Assembly (NCBI GenBank): GCA_012031875.1
Contig: JAAUSZ010000004.1
Coordinates: 1 to 59,925 of the forward strand
Direction: 5' to 3'
DNA: 59,925 bases
Source: Desulfobacula sp.
GTDB lineage: Bacteria; Desulfobacterota; Desulfobacteria; Desulfobacterales; Desulfobacteraceae
Shown piece after piece: positions 56,058-59,925 of this stretch (positions within the stretch are counted from its first letter, which is position 1; each line of letters opens with the position of its first letter). The position numbers and the translations under genes are program-made. The notes beneath the pieces were generated by a model, which saw nothing but the letters and a program-made list of their open reading frames with translations, searched no databases and was not told where the DNA came from.

Positions 56058-56673
56058 ATGACGGCCCCTGCAAAAAAAAATTGCCGGCGTCCTCCTGGCC
56101 GCGGGCACGGCCAGCCGCCTGGGACAAACCAAACAGCTCCTGCCCTTCCGGGGCTCCACCCTCCTGAGCCGGGCCATGGAAAATGCGGCGGCCTCGGACC
56201 TGGATGAACTGGTTGTCGTGCTGGGCCATGAGGCCGGCAGGATCATGCAATCCCTTGATTTGTCAGGAGTGAGGACCGTCATCAACCCGGACTATGCAAA
56301 GGGCCAGAGTACCTCCCTGATCAAGGGACTTGGGGCGGTTTCCCCTTCCTGCGCCGGGGCCCTGTTTCTCCTGGCGGACCAGCCCCTGGTCACCCCGGAC
56401 ATAATCAATCGCCTGATCAAGGCCTTTCAGGATTCCGGAGTCCCCCTGGTCATCCCCTTTCACAGAGGCCGCCGCGGCAACCCGGTCCTGGTTGCCCGGT
56501 CCCTGTTTCCAAAACTTTTATCCCTGTCCGCCGACACCGGGGCCAGGGCCCTTTTTGACGAATACAAGGCCTCCATCCTCCGGGTGGAATTTGACACCGA
56601 CGCCGTCCTGGTGGATGTGGACACGGCCCTGGACTATGAGGCCCTCTTGTCCCGGCCCTTTCCTGAACCCTGA
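56058..56673 (+). CDS. mocA: MocA-type molybdenum cofactor cytidylyltransferase (frameshift at start)
   Basis: The start MTAPAKK runs into a 9-A tract; dropping one A gives IAGVLLAAGTASRLGQTKQL, the nucleotidyl-transferase loop (LAAGxSxRxG). LFLLADQPLVTPDIINRLI and PFHRGRRGNPVLVARSLF follow, with DVDTALDYEAL near the end. MocA makes molybdopterin cytosine dinucleotide for hydroxylases. It is the last gene of the yqeC-xdhC set. A run of nine A can also be read by slippage, but other runs in the window suggest a sequencing error. Confidence 0.88.
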
Positions 56674-56749
56674 TAACACATTAAAATAATACAAAAAAAG
56701 ATTCCCTTCTCCGGTATTTCGTGTTATAAGGGCACAGTTTTTTTACACG

Positions 56750-56777
56750 CCACAGGATATATTCCTGTGGTTTTTTA
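56750..56777 (+). terminator. Terminator (or attenuator) between mocA and the ABC-F gene
   Basis: CCACAGGA (56750-56757) and TCCTGTGG (56763-56770) form an 8-bp stem followed by TTTTTTATTG. It ends 27 bases before the ABC-F start, so it either ends the mocA transcript or attenuates the ABC-F gene. Confidence 0.8.
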
Positions 56778-56802
56778 TTGATTCAATGAAGGAAAGCAGC
56801 AC

Positions 56803-58428
56803 ATGATCTGGGCAAACGACATCACCCTGGCCTACGGCAAACGGATTCTGTTTAAAAACGTCAATATCAAATTCGCACCGGGAAACTGCTATGGGCTCAT
56901 CGGAGCCAACGGCGCGGGAAAATCCACCTTTCTGAAAATCCTGGCCAGGGACATGGAGGCCGATTCCGGCGAAGTCCTGGTGGGCCCCGAGGAAAGAATC
57001 GCCACCCTTCGGCAGGACCATTTTGCCTTTGATGAAGAAACCGTCATGGACACGGTCATCATGGGCCATGAACGGCTTTATAGGGTCATGCGGCAACGGG
57101 ATGAAATCTATGCCAAGCCGGATTTCTCCGAAGAAGACGGGATCCGGTCCGGCGCCCTTGAGATCGAATTTGCCGAGATGAACGGCTATGAGGCCGAGGC
57201 GGAAGCCTCCGTCCTCTTGAACAGCCTCGGCATTTCCGAAGAAAAACTCCGGCTTCGGATGAAGGAGCTGGACGGCGGGGAAAAGGTCCGGGTCCTCCTG
57301 GCCCAGGCCCTGTTCGGAAACCCCGATGTCCTGCTTCTGGATGAGCCCACCAACAACCTGGACATCAAATCCATTGCCTGGCTGGAGGACTTTCTGGGCC
57401 GGTTCCAGAACACGGTCATCGTGGTGTCCCATGACCGGCATTTCATGAACCAGGTCTGCACCCATATTGCCGACATCGATTTTGGCAAGATCTCCGTCTA
57501 TGTGGGAAATTACGATTTCTGGTACCAGGCCAGCCAGTTGAACCTGAAGCAGAAATTGTCGGAAAATAAAAAGGTGACGGAAAGGGCCAATGAACTCAAG
57601 GCCTTTATCCAGAGGTTCAGTTCCAATGCCTCCAAATCCAAGCAGGCCACTTCCCGGAAAAAGCTCCTGGAAAAGCTGACCATCGAGGATATCCCCGTTT
57701 CCACCCGGCGGTATCCCTTTATCTCCTTTAAGCCGGAACGGCCCTGCGGCAATGTCATCCTGGAGGTTAAAAACCTGACCAAGACCATTGACGGCGAGAA
57801 GGTGCTGAACGATATCAGTTTTACGGTGAACGCCAAGGATAAGATCGCCTTTGTGGGCAAAAACAGCCAGGCCAAAACCGCCCTTTTCCAGATCCTTGCG
57901 GGTGAAATGGAGCCGGACAGCGGTTCCGTCACCTTCGGCATCACCATTACCCGGTCCTATTTCCCCAAGGAGCACGGGAGCTTTTTCACCAGAGACCTGA
58001 GCCTGATCAACTGGCTTTTGCAGTTTGCCCCGCCCAAGGAAGGGGAAAGCTTTGCCCGGACCTTTCTCGGGCGCATGCTCTTTTCCGGGGACGAAGCCGT
58101 CAAAAAAATCAATGTGCTGTCCGGCGGAGAAAGGGTCCGGTGCATGCTGTCGAAAATGATGCTGGCCGAATCCAATGTCCTGATCCTGGACGAGCCCACC
58201 AACCACCTGGACCTGGAATCCATCACGGCCCTGAATGAGGGCCTCATCAAATTTCCCGAGGTCATCCTCTTTGCCTCCCATGACCATGAATTCGCCAATA
58301 CCCTGGCCAACCGGATCATTGAAATTACTCCCGCAGGCATCATTGACCGGCTCATGACCTTTGACGAGTATATCGAATTCACAAAGGCGGCCGACATCAA
58401 ACCCGTCATGGCTGGAAAAACCGCCTGA
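56803..58428 (+). CDS. ABC-F family ATPase (YbiT-like)
   Basis: 541 residues with two ABC cassettes and no membrane part. Cassette 1 has GANGAGKSTFL, LDGGEKVRVLLAQ (Asp replacing the usual Ser) and LLLDEPTNNLD; cassette 2 has GKNSQAKTALF in the Walker A place, LSGGERVRCMLSK and LILDEPTNHLD. The linker (SQLNLKQKLSENKKVTERA) is the ABC-F interdomain helix pair. ABC-F proteins act on the ribosomal E site. The Walker A of cassette 2 lacks the GxGK[ST] pattern but keeps Lys-Thr, so its ATPase activity may be altered. GAAGGAAAGCAGC precedes the start. Confidence 0.9.
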   Translation: MIWANDITLAYGKRILFKNVNIKFAPGNCYGLIGANGAGKSTFLKILARDMEADSGEVLVGPEERIATLRQDHFAFDEETVMDTVIMGHERLYRVMRQRDEIYAKPDFSEEDGIRSGALEIEFAEMNGYEAEAEASVLLNSLGISEEKLRLRMKELDGGEKVRVLLAQALFGNPDVLLLDEPTNNLDIKSIAWLEDFLGRFQNTVIVVSHDRHFMNQVCTHIADIDFGKISVYVGNYDFWYQASQLNLKQKLSENKKVTERANELKAFIQRFSSNASKSKQATSRKKLLEKLTIEDIPVSTRRYPFISFKPERPCGNVILEVKNLTKTIDGEKVLNDISFTVNAKDKIAFVGKNSQAKTALFQILAGEMEPDSGSVTFGITITRSYFPKEHGSFFTRDLSLINWLLQFAPPKEGESFARTFLGRMLFSGDEAVKKINVLSGGERVRCMLSKMMLAESNVLILDEPTNHLDLESITALNEGLIKFPEVILFASHDHEFANTLANRIIEITPAGIIDRLMTFDEYIEFTKAADIKPVMAGKTA

Positions 58429-58431
58429 CGG

Positions 58432-59028
58432 TCAAAGGGGAAACCGGCCGGCAGGAAGCAGAAACGGGGTCACACTGCTCCTGCCGCCGCTGCGGCGGGG
58501 ATAGGCCTGCCTCCGGTTTCCGTCTCTATCCCGGTCATCATTATATTTCGAATCATCCCATTCCGAGCCCTCCTCTGAACCGCCGATCATGGCGTCTGCA
58601 ACCCTTTTCTGCCCATCGGACAAAAGGCTGTAAAAGGCCTGGAAAGGCGGCAAAAGCCGGTTCAGTTGATGTAAACGAATTTCAGTTGCCCGGGCATATA
58701 TCCTCATCTGATCCACAAGGGTCGGGGGCTTCCTGTCTTTTGCCGTTTTTCTGTCAAAGGCATCCGTTTCCTTTGCATTCTGCCGCATCACCAGGACCAC
58801 ATCATACCATAATTCTCTCTGGGATTCGGTGATCATCAATTCCTTCTGGAGAAACTGGATCTGATCTTCGGCATCCTCGACAGCAGTGCTTCTCTCCCGT
58901 CCATAGGATGTGCTTCTGCCGTCGCCTGCACCGGCAGAATTTTCACCGGCCATACACAAGGCAAACAAAAGCGCCGTCAGGGCAACGAGCCGGGGCGCTG
59001 GAACATAAAGTGGCTTATTTTGTTTCAT
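58432..59028 (-). CDS. LTXXQ/Spy-like periplasmic protein
   Basis: 198 residues from ATG 59028 (GGGGAAAGATC upstream); the frame to 59058 is unsupported. A signal peptide ends near GENSAGA|G. The body has ELMITESQRELWYDVVLVMR, an LTxxQ motif in helical context, and a second repeat LPPFQAFYSLLSDGQKRVAD. This is the arrangement of Spy/CpxP-type periplasmic chaperones. The C-terminal 40 residues are Asp/Arg-rich and disordered. It is convergent with the ABC-F gene (gap 3 bases). Confidence 0.8.
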   Translation of the reverse strand: MKQNKPLYVPAPRLVALTALLFALCMAGENSAGAGDGRSTSYGRERSTAVEDAEDQIQFLQKELMITESQRELWYDVVLVMRQNAKETDAFDRKTAKDRKPPTLVDQMRIYARATEIRLHQLNRLLPPFQAFYSLLSDGQKRVADAMIGGSEEGSEWDDSKYNDDRDRDGNRRQAYPRRSGGRSSVTPFLLPAGRFPL

Positions 59029-59050
59029 GATCTTTCCCCATTTAAGTGAT

Positions 59051-59101
59051 CCGGCCATAATTTGCGGGCCTCATGCGATTGGCCCGGCAAATTATGAGCC
59101 G
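59051..59101. repeat. Long interrupted hairpin upstream of the LTXXQ gene
   Basis: Arms CATAATTTGC (59056-59065) and GCAAATTATG (59087-59096), extended inward by GGGCC/GGCCC and outward by CCGGC/GCCGG, form a long stem with small interruptions. It is 23 bases before the ATG of the LTXXQ gene, so it would be in its mRNA leader. Confidence 0.6.
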
Positions 59102-59270
59102 GGGTTCTGTTTTTTTCACTAGTCTATCCCTTTTCAGATCCTATGAACAGCTTCATTTAAATTCAACCCTCATCCTGTTCGAATCCGAAACAGTGCTTAG
59201 TTTTTTGATATTAACCTGTAAAATGCGGGCATGGCCTCGGAAAAGAGGCCGGCCGAAAGTGAGGGCTGCC

Positions 59271-59925
59271 ATGCTGATGAAAGCCAAAACCGATTCCCAC
59301 ACCGTTCATGATATAAAATTTGACAACCGGTTTGTCCGGGACCTGCCCGGGGATCCGAATCCTGAAAACAAACGCCGCCAGGTCCTTGGGGCGGCCTGGT
59401 CCAGGGTGGCGCCGAAAAAAGTGTCTTCGCCGGTGCTGATCGCCTATTCAAAGGAAGTGGCCGATATCCTGGGGTTCACCCGGGCCTTCTGCGAATCCCC
59501 GGCCTTTCCAAAGGTCTTTTCCGGAAATCTTCTCCTGCCGGGCATGGCCCCCCACGCGGCCTGCTACGGCGGCCACCAGTTCGGCAATTGGGCCGGCCAG
59601 CTCGGGGACGGGCGGGCCATCAACCTGGGCGAGATTGTGAACCAAACCTCGGGCCGCTGGGTCTTGCAGCTCAAAGGCGCAGGCCCCACCCCCTATTCCC
59701 GGAATGCCGACGGCCTGGCCGTGCTCCGGTCCTCCATCCGGGAGTTTCTGTGCAGCGAAGCCATGTTTCACCTCGGGGCGCCCACCACCCGGGCCTTAAG
59801 CCTTGTCCTGACCGGCGAAAAAGTCGAGCGGGACATGTTTTACGACGCCGGCCGAAACTGGAACCCGGCGCCGTGGTCTGCCGGGTGGCCCCCACTTTTA
59901 CCCGACTTCGGCAATTTCGAGATCT
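59271..59925 (+). CDS. selO: Protein adenylyltransferase SelO/YdiU (5' part, window edge)
   Basis: The frame begins at ATG 59271 (GAGGG upstream). [20 protein letters not shown] is the SelO start; [32 protein letters not shown] and [17 protein letters not shown], then [20 protein letters not shown] are hallmarks. SelO has a flipped-kinase fold and transfers AMP to Ser/Thr/Tyr of redox proteins. The sequence runs off the window; shifts near 59855 and 59905 ([11 protein letters not shown] then FGNFEI expected) disturb the last residues. This bacterial form has no Sec codon in the part seen. Confidence 0.9.
   Translation, partial: MLMKAKTDSHTVHDIKFDNRFVRDLPGDPNPENKRRQVLGAAWSRVAPKKVSSPVLIAYSKEVADILGFTRAFCESPAFPKVFSGNLLLPGMAPHAACYGGHQFGNWAGQLGDGRAINLGEIVNQTSGRWVLQLKGAGPTPYSRNADGLAVLRSSIREFLCSEAMFHLGAPTTRALSLVLTGEKVERDMFYDAGRNWNPAPWSAGWPPLLPDFGNFEI

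Noticed and set aside
56072-56080. The nine-A run in mocA as programmed slippage.
   Set aside because: Similar one-base errors occur in shorter runs throughout the window, so a sequencing error is the simpler reading.
56743-58287. A 514-codon frame on the minus strand.
   Set aside because: It is the antisense image of the ABC-F gene, low in coding logic and rich in Gly, Asp and His.

Overview
The window reads as accessory and housekeeping DNA from an anaerobic or microaerobic sulfate-reducer-type deltaproteobacterium (Desulfobacterota, probably Desulfobacterales). This is inferred from gene content: cbb3-oxidase assembly genes, a benzoate-CoA-ligase-family enzyme with a Na+-symporter under sigma-54 control, a bacterial phosphagen kinase, an apparent selenocysteine-containing rhodanese and accessory genes for selenium-dependent molybdenum hydroxylases. 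No rRNA or tRNA was seen, so the taxonomic call is not proven. About 23 single-base shifts, several of them in homopolymer runs, break otherwise intact conserved genes. They look like uncorrected sequencing indels, and such genes are given here as one locus each.

Layout. 1-3645: tail of an oxidase-type cluster (FixP_N-like small membrane protein, 77-aa anchor protein, monoheme cytochrome c, CcoI-type copper P-ATPase). 3817-5984: a run of three integron-type gene cassettes (two-TM protein, trypsin-like protease, AT-rich DUF2971 protein) with recognisable attC sites and no integrase in view; the array cuts into a minus-strand gene at 5978. 6429-11396: small orphan genes, remnants of two helicase/AlbA-type regulator C-termini, a TauE fragment, and two tiny Cys-rich genes. 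11557-13646 (minus): ubiA-like, fixH-like and TauE/DsbD_2 genes, divergent from ubiG (13850). 14757-20343: pseudouridine synthase, Pif1/RecD-like helicase with C-terminal HRDC-like region, hybrid histidine kinase. 20483-22511: DUF4240 gene, a cassette-like gene and a CphA-like subclass-B2 metallo-beta-lactamase. 22563-29240: bacterioferritin-like protein, large hybrid kinase, fdhD-like gene, APC-type permease, and a rhodanese with an in-frame UGA followed by a SECIS-like hairpin.

29334-36369 (minus) forms a regulatory and catabolic module: a DJ-1 protein, histidine kinase and NtrC-type regulator, then a sigma-54 promoter with an upstream dyad pair driving a small membrane protein, a Na+ symporter and an aromatic-acid CoA ligase. 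36479-44150 (minus) is a full moxR-DUF58-DUF4381-batA-batB/C-batD/E operon. 44276-50016 holds a TetR regulator, a chemoreceptor, a Cys-rich small protein with an arginine/phosphagen kinase, an EF-P-like protein (yeiP), a cupin and a decayed GIY-YIG gene. 50025-53495 has an AAA_14/DUF4143 ATPase and a DUF2231-like/DOMON/SCO set. 53822 encodes a 47-aa acidic protein with its own promoter, operator-like dyad and terminator. 54149-56673 is yqeC-xdhC-mocA, 56803-58428 an ABC-F protein, 58432-59028 an LTXXQ-type periplasmic protein, and the right edge carries the start of selO.

Themes linking the genes: copper and respiratory-oxidase assembly (ccoI, fixH, TauE, SCO, DUF2231), selenium use (rhodanese UGA, yqeC/xdhC/mocA), envelope stress (Bat, ferritin-like, DJ-1, LTXXQ) and laterally moved cassette DNA.
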